Below are positions 18,699 through 27,680 of a stretch of 64,000 nt of DNA, piece by piece. Each line of letters starts with the position of its first letter. The first letter of the stretch is position 1. The stretch is taken from positions 496,001 through 560,000 of the forward strand of contig NZ_CP063849.1 of NCBI RefSeq assembly GCF_015277775.1. The letters run 5' to 3'. The translations under genes were made by a program, and so were the position numbers. The stretch is from Paludibaculum fermentans. Its GTDB lineage: Bacteria; Acidobacteriota; Terriglobia; Bryobacterales; Bryobacteraceae. The notes beneath the pieces are model-generated. The model saw nothing but the letters and a program-made list of their open reading frames with translations. It searched no databases and had not been told where the DNA came from.

Positions 18699-20093
18699 TC
18701 AATCGGCAAGCCTGCGCACGCGCAACCAGGCCAACGCTCTGGCGATCGCCTCATCGCGCGCCGCCAGCGTCGTGCCCCCGGAACCGAAGCTTCGCTTCAT
18801 CGACTTTTCGAGCCTTTCCAGGGCCTCATCGCAGTACCGTGCCCCAAGTTCGGTGCGGCGAGTATCCGCCATCACCACGGCGAGCACGCGTGCGCCGGGC
18901 TCCGATCCGGACACGGTAGAACCGTACCATAGGAAGCGGTACCTGATTTCGTCTTTGGCCTGGTATTTGCCCACCAATGCTGCGAGTTTCCGCCATTCTG
19001 CGTCCGTGCCATACTTCTGCAACAACTCCAACGCATTCTGTAGCTCGCTACCGGTGGCATCCGCCTGGTCAACCACTCTCAGGGCGCTGCTCAGCGCGTT
19101 GGGCAGGATACCCGTATGGCCTTCGCTGGCGAGAACGAAGGCGACCTTCGTCGTCCCCTCCAGATCTCGCTGCAAAGCCTCCCTCAGCAGGCGGATGGTC
19201 AGTGGGTGCTCCGCGAAGTTTCGGAGCGCCCAACCCGTTCGCCCCGCATTCACCGGAGCCTCGTCCACCCATGCTTGGATCAGCAGGGCCTCGCAATCCG
19301 TTCCTGGCCCGAGCTTGCTCAATACCTCGGCCATCAGATAGATGCGTTCGCGGTATTTGGAACTACGACGATCTACCTCTCCGCCCAGCATCTGAGCAAC
19401 ACTTGGACTCGGGACCCACTGCGTTGCCACCAGATTGGAGCCGATCTCCGCCCAGCGGAGACGGTCATTGCCGACCCTGGCTGTCAGCAAGGGCATGAGC
19501 TCGAGCGCCAGATCTCTCTCCTGGTCGGCCAGGTAATCGGCGAGATCAAAGACTTCCTTCGCGCCGCCGTAGCTCAATGTGTTGGCAAGTTCGCGATCCA
19601 GGAAGGCCCGTGCCGTCGCGGGCGGTGGTTCCGCGTTCGACATGTCGGCCCTCACCGGGATCACCAGTCGACCACCCGAATCGTGCGTGAGCCGCCACGG
19701 CTCATCCGCCTGATTCCGGTTGTCATGGAGAGGCAGGATCAAAACCTGACCCGCCTGAATGTCTGGCAACGGCGGAGGACTACCGATCGAGCGGAAGTGG
19801 ACTGCCGGACTATAGGCCAGGAACCGCACCCTCATCCGGCCAAGGCTCCTGCCCTCCTCCGAATCGGGAAAACGGCGGAGCACCTCGATCTCGGCGATCC
19901 TTGACCAGGTCTCATCACTCCACCCGGTTGCGGACGTGGGAAGCCGTTCCCCTTTGAGGACGGCCATCACCCGGCCGGTCACCAGGACTGGGGCCTTCTC
20001 AGCGTCCTCCAACTGCCAGGGAAACAGGATCTTTGCCGGAAGGACTAACGGCAGGCACGCAACAACCACGAGAAGCGACAGGAACCGGAGCAT
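18699..20093 (-). CDS. Secreted protein with helical C-terminal half, unknown function
   Basis: A 464-residue protein with a signal peptide (FLSLLVVVACLPLVLPA). Residues ~35-160 are beta-rich; residues ~170-460 are predicted mostly helical, with repeated blocks (LALELMPLLTARVGNDRL, LMAEVLSKLGPGTDCEALL, LLREALQRDLEGTTK, LQNALELLQKYGTDAEW) resembling HEAT-like repeats. It ends in a basic LAWLRVRRLAD tail. I do not recognise a family. It is convergent with the L,D-transpeptidase gene and followed upstream by a long gap to the M19 gene. Confidence 0.7.
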   Translation of the reverse strand: MLRFLSLLVVVACLPLVLPAKILFPWQLEDAEKAPVLVTGRVMAVLKGERLPTSATGWSDETWSRIAEIEVLRRFPDSEEGRSLGRMRVRFLAYSPAVHFRSIGSPPPLPDIQAGQVLILPLHDNRNQADEPWRLTHDSGGRLVIPVRADMSNAEPPPATARAFLDRELANTLSYGGAKEVFDLADYLADQERDLALELMPLLTARVGNDRLRWAEIGSNLVATQWVPSPSVAQMLGGEVDRRSSKYRERIYLMAEVLSKLGPGTDCEALLIQAWVDEAPVNAGRTGWALRNFAEHPLTIRLLREALQRDLEGTTKVAFVLASEGHTGILPNALSSALRVVDQADATGSELQNALELLQKYGTDAEWRKLAALVGKYQAKDEIRYRFLWYGSTVSGSEPGARVLAVVMADTRRTELGARYCDEALERLEKSMKRSFGSGGTTLAARDEAIARALAWLRVRRLAD

Positions 20094-20565
20094 CTAAATT
20101 CCCATTGCACTGCGCACGCTGGCTCTCATAGGTCCTCCATCATCCTAGCAGTCAGATGCACCCTCGACTCCGCAGGTTACGCCCAGTCATTCTGCCCGCC
20201 ACCGACTCGCCCAAACGTGCAGTGACCGCGGTGCGCCAGCGTTTGATCTGCGCCAATCTGCGACAGGACTTGGAGACCTGATGAATCGATCGGCAACCCA
20301 GGAATCCGCGATTGCATGAACCATCGGGCCTCTCGCCGTGGCCAGGGGTGAAGCCCGGCCGCGATCAGACGGAAAGCCAAGAGCTGATAGATGACAACCA
20401 ACACCTGACAGCTATCAGCGAACCGCTGCTCCCCCTTCCCCCGGCTGCTACCATATTCAAATACACGTCTTGTCCGAGACCTCCGTCGGTCTCCGAACTC
20501 CAAAGTCTCTATTAGTCAAGCGGCGCCGGGCGGTGGTCCTTCCGTCACGGACCCTGGGAGGTTCA
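20094..20565. other. Intergenic region between divergent genes (472 bases)
   Basis: No convincing coding sequence is visible. It should hold the promoters of the 20093 secreted protein and the M19 dipeptidase. The one structural feature I see is a perfect 8-base inverted repeat, GCTGATAG (20383-20390) and CTATCAGC (20412-20419), separated by 21 bases and lying about 150 bases before the dipeptidase start; it could be an operator or a weak hairpin. Confidence 0.4.
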
Positions 20566-21963
20566 TTGAAACACACACAGCGAAAGCTCATTCTTGCGGG
20601 ACTGACGGCATCCACACTCGGCCTCCTGTTCCACATCACGGCCTGGAACAGTCCGGCACAGTCGAACGACGCGAGCCTCATCGCAAAAGCGAAGAAGATC
20701 CACGACCACGTCATCAAGCTCGATACCCACAACGATATTGACGCGTCGAACTTCACCGCCGACTGCAACTACACCATGCGCCTGACCACGCAGGTGAACT
20801 TGCCCAAGATGATTGAGGGCGACATGGACGTCTCGTTCATGATCGTCTACGTCGGCCAGGGGCCGCTCACCAAAGAAGGCTACGACAGCGCCTACGCGCA
20901 GGCCGTCGAGAAATTCGAAGCCGTCCACCGGCTCACCGAGAAAATTGCGCCCGACAAGATCGGCCTGGCCCTGACACCTGCTGATGTCATCGCCCTCCAC
21001 AAGCAGAACAAGCGCATCGCTGTCATCGCCGTCGAGAACGGCTATCCGGTCGGTACCGAGATTAAGCGCGTCCAGGAGTTCTACGATCGCGGAGCGCGCT
21101 ACATGTCCCTCGCCCACAACGGCAACAGCCAGCTCGCTGACTCGAACACCGGCGAGGTGCAGGGCTACCTCTACAACAACGGACTCTCGCCGCTGGGCCG
21201 TGAGGTCATCGCCGAGATGAACCGCGTCGGCATGATGGTCGACCTCTCGCACCCCGCGAAGGGCGCCAACCTGGAAGCGATCCGTCTCTCTAAGGCCCCT
21301 GTCATCGCCTCCCACTCCGGCGTCCGCGCCCTGGCCGACGTCAGCCGCAACATGGACGACGAGCAGTTGCTCGCCCTCAAGAAGAACGGCGGCGTGATCC
21401 AGATCGTCGGCTTCGCCTCCTACTTGAAGGCGGAATCGAAGGAACGCACGGAAGCGCTCACCAAATTGCGCGAAGAGCTGTTCGGCTCCATGACCGGCGC
21501 CCGCGGCGGCCGTCGCGCGGCCGGCGGGGAAGGTGGTGCGGCTCCGTCGCGAGCCTGCCCAGTGGAGACTGAGACTACATCGGCTGCTCCGGCTCGTCGA
21601 GGCGGAGGACGCAACGGGTTCCTCGCCATGCTGCCGGCCGACAAGCGCGCCGAGTATGAAAAGCGCATGGCCGAGATCGACGCGAAGTTCCCGCCCGCGC
21701 CCCGCGCCAACGTCCAGGACATGGTGAATCACATCGACTACGCTGTGAAGCTCATCGGTATCGATCACGTCGGCATCTCCTCCGACTTCGATGGCGGCGG
21801 CGGCATCGATGGCTGGAACAGCGCCTCGGAAGCCTTCAACGTGACCCTCGAACTCGTGAAGCGCGGCTACACGGAAGAACAAATCGGCAAGCTCTGGAGC
21901 GGCAACCTGCTGCGCGTCTGGGGTGACGTCGAGAAGGTCGCCAAGAAACTGCGCAAAAGCTAG
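20566..21963 (+). CDS. Secreted M19 membrane-type dipeptidase
   Basis: A 465-residue zinc dipeptidase. TTG 20566 is preferred over an upstream TTG at 20470 because GGGAGG lies 4 bases before it and a signal peptide (LILAGLTASTLGLLFHITAW) follows directly. Active-site motifs of family M19: LDTHNDI (His and Asp), AVENGYPVG (bridging Glu), MVDLSHPA (His), VIASHSGVRAL (His), and GIDHVGISSDFDGGG (Asp). It should cleave dipeptides, possibly D-amino-acid ones from cell wall, in the periplasm. Odd feature: a Gly/Ala/Arg-rich low-complexity insertion at about nucleotides 21500-21620 (residues ~312-352), containing the only cysteine of this stretch. Confidence 0.9.
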   Translation: MKHTQRKLILAGLTASTLGLLFHITAWNSPAQSNDASLIAKAKKIHDHVIKLDTHNDIDASNFTADCNYTMRLTTQVNLPKMIEGDMDVSFMIVYVGQGPLTKEGYDSAYAQAVEKFEAVHRLTEKIAPDKIGLALTPADVIALHKQNKRIAVIAVENGYPVGTEIKRVQEFYDRGARYMSLAHNGNSQLADSNTGEVQGYLYNNGLSPLGREVIAEMNRVGMMVDLSHPAKGANLEAIRLSKAPVIASHSGVRALADVSRNMDDEQLLALKKNGGVIQIVGFASYLKAESKERTEALTKLREELFGSMTGARGGRRAAGGEGGAAPSRACPVETETTSAAPARRGGGRNGFLAMLPADKRAEYEKRMAEIDAKFPPAPRANVQDMVNHIDYAVKLIGIDHVGISSDFDGGGGIDGWNSASEAFNVTLELVKRGYTEEQIGKLWSGNLLRVWGDVEKVAKKLRKS

Positions 21964-21973
21964 AACACTCCGG

Positions 21974-22008
21974 CAGGCTGGGGTGGCTGCTCAAGGCTCC
22001 CCAGCCTG
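21974..22008 (+). terminator. Perfect 10-base hairpin after the M19 gene
   Basis: CAGGCTGGGG (21974-21983) pairs perfectly with CCCCAGCCTG (21999-22008) around a 15-base loop, 11 bases after the dipeptidase stop codon. No T tract follows. It probably ends the transcript or protects its 3' end. Confidence 0.5.
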
Positions 22009-22044
22009 ACCCGATCCGCCCTGGTTTGCAAGCTTTAATCGTCA

Positions 22045-22085
22045 TCAGGGGGGAGTCTCGGAGAGATCTTCGATTCCCCCCCTGA
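22045..22085. repeat. Second imperfect hairpin downstream of the M19 gene
   Basis: TCAGGGGGGAGTC on the left pairs imperfectly with GATTCCCCCCCTGA on the right (6-7 G:C pairs in a row). Together with the hairpin at 21974-22008 it forms a tandem pair in the 232-base gap before the next gene. Confidence 0.4.
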
Positions 22086-22195
22086 CTCGTTCCCGCCGCC
22101 GGCGTTCCGCCCCAGGAAATCCCCTTCCAAAAGCTCAAAATATCCAAACTCAGCGTGTGGATTGTCCCCTGCTGGCTGGATAAACTATTCGCAAT

Positions 22196-23239
22196 ATGTC
22201 CCCACGGTGGATCGGTATTCGAGCGAGCGCGGTGATCTCGATTCTCGGCAGCCTGGCCTTGCTGCTGATTGCAGGACTCATGTTGGTCTCCGTGTTGATC
22301 AATCCGCCAGCTCCCGAGGCCCCAACCCTTCCATTTCCAATGAAGTACTTCGTCATCGGCATGGCGAACGTGGTGATCCTGCTTGCTGCCTGGGGCATCG
22401 CGACAGCCGTTGGTATCTTCCGCCGCCGCCGTTGGGCCCGAATGTCCATCCTCATCTTCGCCGCAATACTCGCCTTCTTCGCAGTGGGAGGGGCTGCGAT
22501 GATGGCGGTCATTCCCCTGCCGGAGACGCCGGGCGCGGACCCCAGCATCATGCCCATAGTCAGGGCCGTCATCGTCGGGTTTTATTGTGTTCTCGCCGCG
22601 ATCGGCGCATGGTGGTTGGTGCTCTTCAATCTGACTCGCAGCCAGCCATACTTCTCCGGTCCCGTCACAACATCCGAACCCGTCCGGCCCCTGAGCATTA
22701 CCATCATCGGCTGGTATTTCCTCTTTGGGGCCCTATGCTGCCTGCCCATGGCGCTATTCCGATTCCCCTTTATGTTCCTGGGCATCATCTTCACGGAAGC
22801 CGGCGCCATCTGCCTCTACCTCGCATTTGCGGCGGTGCAGATGTATCTGGGCCTCGGGCTACTCCGGCTCCGAGAGCCGGCGCGCGTGGCCAGCATCGCC
22901 TATTTCTGCGTCATGGTCGTGAGTGGAATCAGCTCCCTGGTGCCTTCGAGACAACAGGAGCTCCTGCGGCAGATGAGACTCGCTTACTCCTGGATGAACC
23001 AGCCTGGTCAGGATAGTTACCCCTTTCAGTTGCAATGGCCCTTCACTTTGCTGATGCTGCTTCTGGCCGGGCTCCCTGTTTACTTCCTCCACCTTCGCCG
23101 GGCTGCATTTCTGCCTGCCTCGCTCACAACCCATTCCAATGGCCCTGGTGAGCGATCACAGGCGCTTCCATCAGGCGCCTCCGTGGAACCCGAGCCCTCA
23201 GGGGCTGGGGAGGGGCCAGGCCCGGACAAGGAGGACTGA
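22196..23239 (+). CDS. Multi-pass membrane protein, unknown function
   Basis: A 347-residue protein with about seven to eight transmembrane helices, for example AVISILGSLALLLIAGLMLV, FVIGMANVVILLAAWGIATAV, ILIFAAILAFFAVGGAAMMAV, VIVGFYCVLAAIGAWWLVLF, IIGWYFLFGALCCLPMALF and FTLLMLLLAGLPVYFLHL. The cytoplasmic C-terminal tail (residues ~310-347) is hydrophilic and rich in Gly, Pro, Glu and Ser. No recognised family or catalytic motif. ATG 22196 is the only start before the first helix in this frame. Separate transcription from the M19 gene is likely because two hairpins lie between them. Confidence 0.7.
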   Translation: MSPRWIGIRASAVISILGSLALLLIAGLMLVSVLINPPAPEAPTLPFPMKYFVIGMANVVILLAAWGIATAVGIFRRRRWARMSILIFAAILAFFAVGGAAMMAVIPLPETPGADPSIMPIVRAVIVGFYCVLAAIGAWWLVLFNLTRSQPYFSGPVTTSEPVRPLSITIIGWYFLFGALCCLPMALFRFPFMFLGIIFTEAGAICLYLAFAAVQMYLGLGLLRLREPARVASIAYFCVMVVSGISSLVPSRQQELLRQMRLAYSWMNQPGQDSYPFQLQWPFTLLMLLLAGLPVYFLHLRRAAFLPASLTTHSNGPGERSQALPSGASVEPEPSGAGEGPGPDKED

Positions 23240-23401
23240 GATCCGCCTCCCCCTTGACACCAATTCCTCCTCCTGTTTGTCTTGCGGCTCTGTCCGCATC
23301 TCCGGCTACTTGCCCAGCCTCCATCCGTCGACACCCGCTATTCCGCCAATCCACTAAACTGCCGTTCCTGCCCAACCTCAACGCCGCTACACTAGAGGCG
23401 C

Positions 23402-24667
23402 ATGAGCGACAGCATCGACCAGCTTCACGCGGACTACAAATCGAACACCAGCCGCGATCGCGATCAGCAACTGGTTGCCCGGCTCCGCTCCACTCCTGGC
23501 CTGGCCGCGGAACTCATCCAGCGGCTCCTCCTCGATCTACCCAATCTCCCCGGCATTCTCCCCGCGGCGCTGCTCGGCTTGCAGCTTGACCAGTTTGACC
23601 CTTTGGCCCGCACGGCGGCCTCCACCCTGCGCCAGGACCCCTGCCATGCCGCTGCCCAGGATTTCATAGCCCACGCGAGTCTACAGGCCCTGCCCCCCCT
23701 GCGCCCCCATTTGCAGGAGTTGTTCTACGTTCAGCCGAATTGGACCACCTACTACTCCATGTGGCCCTGGCGGCAAACCGGCGTAACGGAATTCGAGTTC
23801 CTGAAGCGTCACTTAGGAACGGGCATGACGTTCTGGGATGGCGGCTCAAGCAGGACCACGCAGCGCGCCGCCCTGGAAGCCCTCTTCGAGACCCGGGAAC
23901 CGGAAGTTCTCGAATTCCTGGAAGACCGTCTCCCCCGAGAGGACTTCCACCTCCATGCCCGCGATATCGGCATGGAAAAATCCGCCGAGGGGTATCGGAA
24001 GCTTCACAGCGAGCAGACGTTCCACCTCTCCTTCCCATCCAGCTACATCGACGGAAGCGCCCTCGCGGCCCGCTGGTTGCCGATGGCGGGTCTGGAGTAT
24101 CACGGCCTCTGCCTGCCCCAGGATCACATCTTCGGGGGAGAAGGCACCGGCGAGTGCCGCCGTTGTCATCAGAGACTCGTCAACCTGCTCACACTCACCC
24201 CCGTGCCGCCCGGCCTGGGCGTCACGGGACTCGACCAACTGTCACTGCAGGTCTGCTTCTCCTGCCTGGATCTCGGAGTCCTTTTCTACGAACACGACAA
24301 CCACGGCAGCACGCGCGAATCCGCCCTGACGGTGCGCGAAGGGGTTGGCCGGGTGGAGAACTGCGGATCCCTGCGCCAAACGCCGGTAGGTCTTATCCGA
24401 ACGCCCGAGCGTTGGAAGTGGCAGGACTGGGCGCTGTCCAACTCCCGCGAAAATCTGAACCGCCTCGGAGGCCATCCCGCCTGGATCCAGAACGCGGAGT
24501 ACCCTGCCTGCCCCCAGTGCCGCCAAACCATGATCCACCTTCTCCAACTCGACTCCGATCTGCCAATGGAAAATGGGAGCGAATGGTGGTGGGGCAGCGG
24601 TGGCTGCGGCTATGTCAGTTGGTGTGACCAATGCAAAATCAGCGCCGTCCAGTGCCAGTTCACTTAG
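23402..24667 (+). CDS. Cytosolic protein with helical-repeat N-terminus and YwqG-like zinc-binding C-terminus
   Basis: A 421-residue soluble protein with no signal peptide. Residues ~1-190 are helical (LAAELIQRLLLDLPNLPGILP, LEALFETREPEVLEFLEDRL), resembling HEAT-like repeats. Residues ~215-420 contain several cysteine pairs (ECRRCHQ, CFSCLD, CPQCRQ, CDQCK) and the phrases LGGHPAWIQNAEYPACPQC, MIHLLQLDSDLP and GSGGCGYVSWCDQC, which resemble DUF1963/YwqG-type domains found in some immunity or regulatory proteins. Function unknown; the assignment to that family is by motif similarity only. A hairpin follows at 24697. Confidence 0.6.
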   Translation: MSDSIDQLHADYKSNTSRDRDQQLVARLRSTPGLAAELIQRLLLDLPNLPGILPAALLGLQLDQFDPLARTAASTLRQDPCHAAAQDFIAHASLQALPPLRPHLQELFYVQPNWTTYYSMWPWRQTGVTEFEFLKRHLGTGMTFWDGGSSRTTQRAALEALFETREPEVLEFLEDRLPREDFHLHARDIGMEKSAEGYRKLHSEQTFHLSFPSSYIDGSALAARWLPMAGLEYHGLCLPQDHIFGGEGTGECRRCHQRLVNLLTLTPVPPGLGVTGLDQLSLQVCFSCLDLGVLFYEHDNHGSTRESALTVREGVGRVENCGSLRQTPVGLIRTPERWKWQDWALSNSRENLNRLGGHPAWIQNAEYPACPQCRQTMIHLLQLDSDLPMENGSEWWWGSGGCGYVSWCDQCKISAVQCQFT

Positions 24668-24696
24668 CGGCAACCCTTACCCCAGTGGCAGGATGA

Positions 24697-24712
24697 GAGT
24701 GCTAGGGCACTC
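24697..24712 (+). terminator. Short perfect hairpin between convergent genes
   Basis: GAGTGC and GCACTC pair perfectly around a TAGG loop, midway between the 24667 stop and the convergent gene ending at 24747. Six-base stem, no T tract, so a weak candidate. Confidence 0.3.
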
Positions 24713-24746
24713 GGCCGCGCCTCCTTGGCCTGATGTTCATTGACCG

Positions 24747-25604
24747 TTACGGCTTCAATGAGCAGCCGTTATCCGGACCCGCATCCCAGGGCTCTGTGAC
24801 GTACCGGAAGTTCTTTTCGGAACGCCCCGCAAGTGCGAACCCCTCCGAACCAAGCCTAAATTCGAGGTCGTAGAGTTGGCGCGGAAACCCAGCGGGCCGT
24901 TCTTCCGGCTGGACCGCGCGATTCCTGGGCTCGCCCTGCAGTTTGCCGGCCGCGGGCAGTCGATTGCGGCCGTATTCGACAACCAGGTGCAAGGTTCCCT
25001 CTTGATAATCGGCCGATTTCAGGCTGGCCCACGTGAGGCATCCAGCGCCCCGGCCCACCGTATCCCTGAGTTGGAGGAAGAACTCGGAGTCTGGAGGAGT
25101 CCGCGTGAAATCCAGCGTATAGAGGTTCGTATCGACCACGCCCTCTACGCCCACGAAGTTGGTTTGGCAGAGCAGGATGTCTTTCTTCGCGGAGGTTGGG
25201 ATCAAGCGGCAATAGGCCGCGTTGAGTAGATCATTCCGGAATCGCAACGCCCACCCACCGCTGCCTCTGGAAAACACGTAATTGGCCGGCGAGTAGCCAT
25301 TTGGCACTGGCAGGAATTGCATGGCGACCACCGCATCTCGACCGCCACCGAAGAAATGTCCATGCACCAGGGAGACCTCGGCTTCGACCGCTGCCTTGTT
25401 CCCTTGGCGTCCCACGATTTGCACGATCCCGGCATCTTCAGGCCGCGCCGCGTGAACATCGTTTCGGAAGGGCGGATCGAAGCGGGAAGCCTCGGTGCCG
25501 TCGGTAGAGGCCTGGCCGCAGGCGACAGCCGCAAGCGAAACAACCATCAGCGTGCACAAAACTGCGCGACTTCCAACGAATTGACGGATGGTCCTCGTCA
25601 GCAT
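24747..25604 (-). CDS. Exported protein, possible lipoprotein, unknown function
   Basis: A 285-residue protein starting at ATG 25604 with a signal sequence (AVLCTLMVVSLAAVACGQA); the cysteine after VA may be a lipoprotein attachment site, though the lipobox is not ideal. The mature part has several beta-rich stretches (GNKAAVEAEVSLVHGHFFGGG, YVFSRGSGGWALRFRND, DILLCQTNFVGVEGVVDTNLY, QLYDLEFRLGSEGFALAG) and three widely spaced cysteines. I do not recognise a family. It is divergent from the 25731 gene with 126 bases between starts. Confidence 0.65.
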   Translation of the reverse strand: MLTRTIRQFVGSRAVLCTLMVVSLAAVACGQASTDGTEASRFDPPFRNDVHAARPEDAGIVQIVGRQGNKAAVEAEVSLVHGHFFGGGRDAVVAMQFLPVPNGYSPANYVFSRGSGGWALRFRNDLLNAAYCRLIPTSAKKDILLCQTNFVGVEGVVDTNLYTLDFTRTPPDSEFFLQLRDTVGRGAGCLTWASLKSADYQEGTLHLVVEYGRNRLPAAGKLQGEPRNRAVQPEERPAGFPRQLYDLEFRLGSEGFALAGRSEKNFRYVTEPWDAGPDNGCSLKP

Positions 25605-25730
25605 TGCGGCTCTCAAGCTCCTTGCGCTGCTTTCGCATTTTACCAGCCAGTCATCGATGCTTTCGCGGCAAGCCCGCGGGTGACCAGCCCGGACGCCCAC
25701 TCGTCGGCCGGCGGGCTATCATGGCAGACG

Positions 25731-26438
25731 ATGCGTGACCATTTGTACTTGACCCTCGCGGCCGGGTTGACCGCAGTCCTGCTGCTGCCCTTGCATGCGA
25801 CAGCCGGCCAATCGTTTGCGCTCGATTCCACCCAGGGACTGCAACCGCACGGTGTCACCGTGGAGGCCGTCACTTACCAGGGACGCAAAGCCGTGCGTGT
25901 GCTGCCGGCAGTTGCCGCGAGCGAAGAGCCGCAGGCCGCGAAGAACGGCGAGGGCGGCGGAATTGTGGTGCTGCCAGCCACCGAGTTCCAGGACGGAACG
26001 GTTGAGTTGGAAGTCGCGGGCAAACCCCGGGCCGGCGCCGCGGGCGGTGCGCGCGGGTTTGTCGGGATCGCTTTCCGGGTGGCCGCTGACCCATCGAAAT
26101 ACGAGTGCTTTTACCTCCGCCCGACCAACGGCCGCGCCGACGACCAGTTGCGGCGCAATCATTCGACACAGTACATCTCCATGCCGGAGTACGAGTGGTC
26201 GCGGCTGCGCAAGGAAACACCCGGCGTGTACGAGTCCTATGCGGACCTGGCGCCGGGCGAGTGGACCAGGATCAAAGTCGTAGTCAGGGGCGGCAAGGCC
26301 CGCCTCTACGTGAACGATGCGCCACAGCCGGTGCTGCTGGTCAACGACCTGAAGCACGGCAACGGCAAGGGCGCCGTGGCGCTGTGGATCGGCATGGGCA
26401 CCGAGGGGTATTTCTCCAATTTGCGGCTGTCGAATTAA
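25731..26438 (+). CDS. Secreted concanavalin/LamG-like (DUF1080-type) protein
   Basis: A 235-residue protein with a signal peptide (LYLTLAAGLTAVLLLPLHATAG) and one jelly-roll domain. Seen: GTVELEVAGKPRAGAAGGARG, GIAFRVAADPSKYECFYLRPTNGRADDQLRRN, YISMPEYEWSRLRKETPGVYESYADL, GEWTRIKVVVRGGKARLYVND and a terminal GYFSNLRLSN. This is the pattern of DUF1080 / 3-keto-disaccharide hydrolase-like and LamG domains that bind or process sugars outside the cell; no catalytic residues can be confirmed. The open frame extends far upstream (to 25317) but the signal peptide fixes ATG 25731. Confidence 0.75.
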   Translation: MRDHLYLTLAAGLTAVLLLPLHATAGQSFALDSTQGLQPHGVTVEAVTYQGRKAVRVLPAVAASEEPQAAKNGEGGGIVVLPATEFQDGTVELEVAGKPRAGAAGGARGFVGIAFRVAADPSKYECFYLRPTNGRADDQLRRNHSTQYISMPEYEWSRLRKETPGVYESYADLAPGEWTRIKVVVRGGKARLYVNDAPQPVLLVNDLKHGNGKGAVALWIGMGTEGYFSNLRLSN

Positions 26439-26498
26439 ACTAAGCCCAGACTGAAAGCGTCAGGAAAGAAACGGCTCGCGCGCAGCGGGCAGCTCACA

Positions 26499-27100
26499 TT
26501 GCGGACCATCGAAGACGGAGCCCGGCGCGCGCTGGAAGGGGATCGCGACGCGCTCGATCGTGTGGTGCGTGGTTTGCAAGGCGACCTCTACGGCCTTGCC
26601 CTGCGCATGCTGCTGAACCGTGAGGATGCCGAGGATGCCACGCAGGAGATCCTGGTCCGCATCGTCACCCGGCTCCCTCCGAAGCCGAGCGCTTGCTGTT
26701 GATCGAGGAGGTGAAGGGCTCCTGCACGTTCGCCATGCTCCAGTGTCTTGACCGGCCGAACCGTCTCGCTTACGTGCCGGGCGAAATCATGGAACTCTCC
26801 GGGCCCGGCGCCGCCGAAGCGCTGGAGATCTCCGCCGATTTGTTTCGCAAACGCCTCCAGCATGCCCGCCCCGCCATTCTCGCTTTCACCAGATCCCGGG
26901 CAGGGAAGATCCGTGTGGACTCCTGCGCATTCGCAGGGAACGCATCGTCGTTCCAGGAGGCGCGCGCGATGGTCCGCCAGGTGGATGAGGCGCGCTGGGC
27001 CCTTGAGGTTCACCGGACCAACCATCCCCGGCATGCCTCCATCGATTTCGCGCGACGAATCGTCGCAGCCCTGGATGCCCGGGATCGGCCCGCCGACTGA
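26499..27100 (+). pseudogene. Broken ECF-type sigma factor gene with internal deletion
   Basis: From TTG 26499 the first frame encodes sigma region 2.1-2.2 (LEGDRDALDRVVRGLQGDLYG, NREDAEDATQEILVRIVTRL). At about 26670-26676 the protein changes frame; the second frame begins APSEAERLLLIEEVKGSC and continues with a region-4 helix-turn-helix (RLAYVPGEIMELSGP, EALEISADLFRKRLQHARPAI) to 27100. What lies between in related sigma factors (rest of region 2, the promoter -10 reading part, and the linker) is missing, so a deletion of roughly 60 codons plus a frame change has destroyed the gene. The remaining sequence is still well conserved, so the loss may be fairly recent. Confidence 0.75.
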
Positions 27101-27224
27101 TCCTCCATCCGCCAGGGAGTTCTGCTCCGGATCAACCGGTTCGGCCATTTCGTAAAAGAAAACAGCCTCAAGTTTTCACAGCGCCCTCTCCGCTCTCGTC
27201 CAAAGGACGAACAGGAGAACCAGT

Positions 27225-27680
27225 TTGCAGACAATTCGAATCGGAACCATGATGTGTGGGATGGCGATCTTCGCCGCCTGGCTGTCGCCGCCCCTCAACG
27301 CCCAGAGCGCTGCACCGAGCCATCAGTCGGCCCTGGCCAATGAGGCCGGTACTCTGTCGGACAAGTTCAGCGGACTCGCCCGTGTGATGGCGGGCAAGTA
27401 CGAATGGAAGCCTGGCGAGAGCGTACGCTCCGCGGGCGATGTGTTCAATCTGATCGTTAGGGAGAATGGCATGCTGAGCAGTGTGCTTTCGGGTGCGGGT
27501 GCGCCGGGCCGCGGCGGTCCGAGGCCTGCTCTGATTACCGACGCGGACAAGCTGCAGGAGGCACTCAATTCACGGGCGAACTCAGCAATAACCTGCCCAG
27601 CCAGCGTTGGGCGCAGGCGGCCATCCCGAACTCGCGGCTTTTCGTTTACACCGCAGCCGAGCAGGGTGATCACCTGCTGA
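27225..27680 (+). pseudogene. Exported DinB-like protein, 5' fragment
   Basis: The start encodes a signal peptide (MCGMAIFAAWLSPPLNAQ) and the first ~90 residues of a DinB-superfamily domain (LSDKFSGLARVMAGKYEWKPG, SAGDVFNLIVRENGMLSSVL, ITDADKLQEAL). After LQEAL (about 27565) the sequence no longer follows the family; the same bases in another frame encode the tail of an alpha/beta hydrolase. The open frame runs on to 27680 as nonsense. The gene therefore lost its last third in a deletion that joined it to an unrelated gene. Metal-ligand histidines of the DinB C-terminal half are absent. Confidence 0.7.

Noticed and set aside
24697-24712. GAGTGC...GCACTC as a CIRCE-like element
   Set aside because: Half sites are in the wrong orientation and spacing, and it lies between convergent genes, so it was listed only as a weak hairpin.
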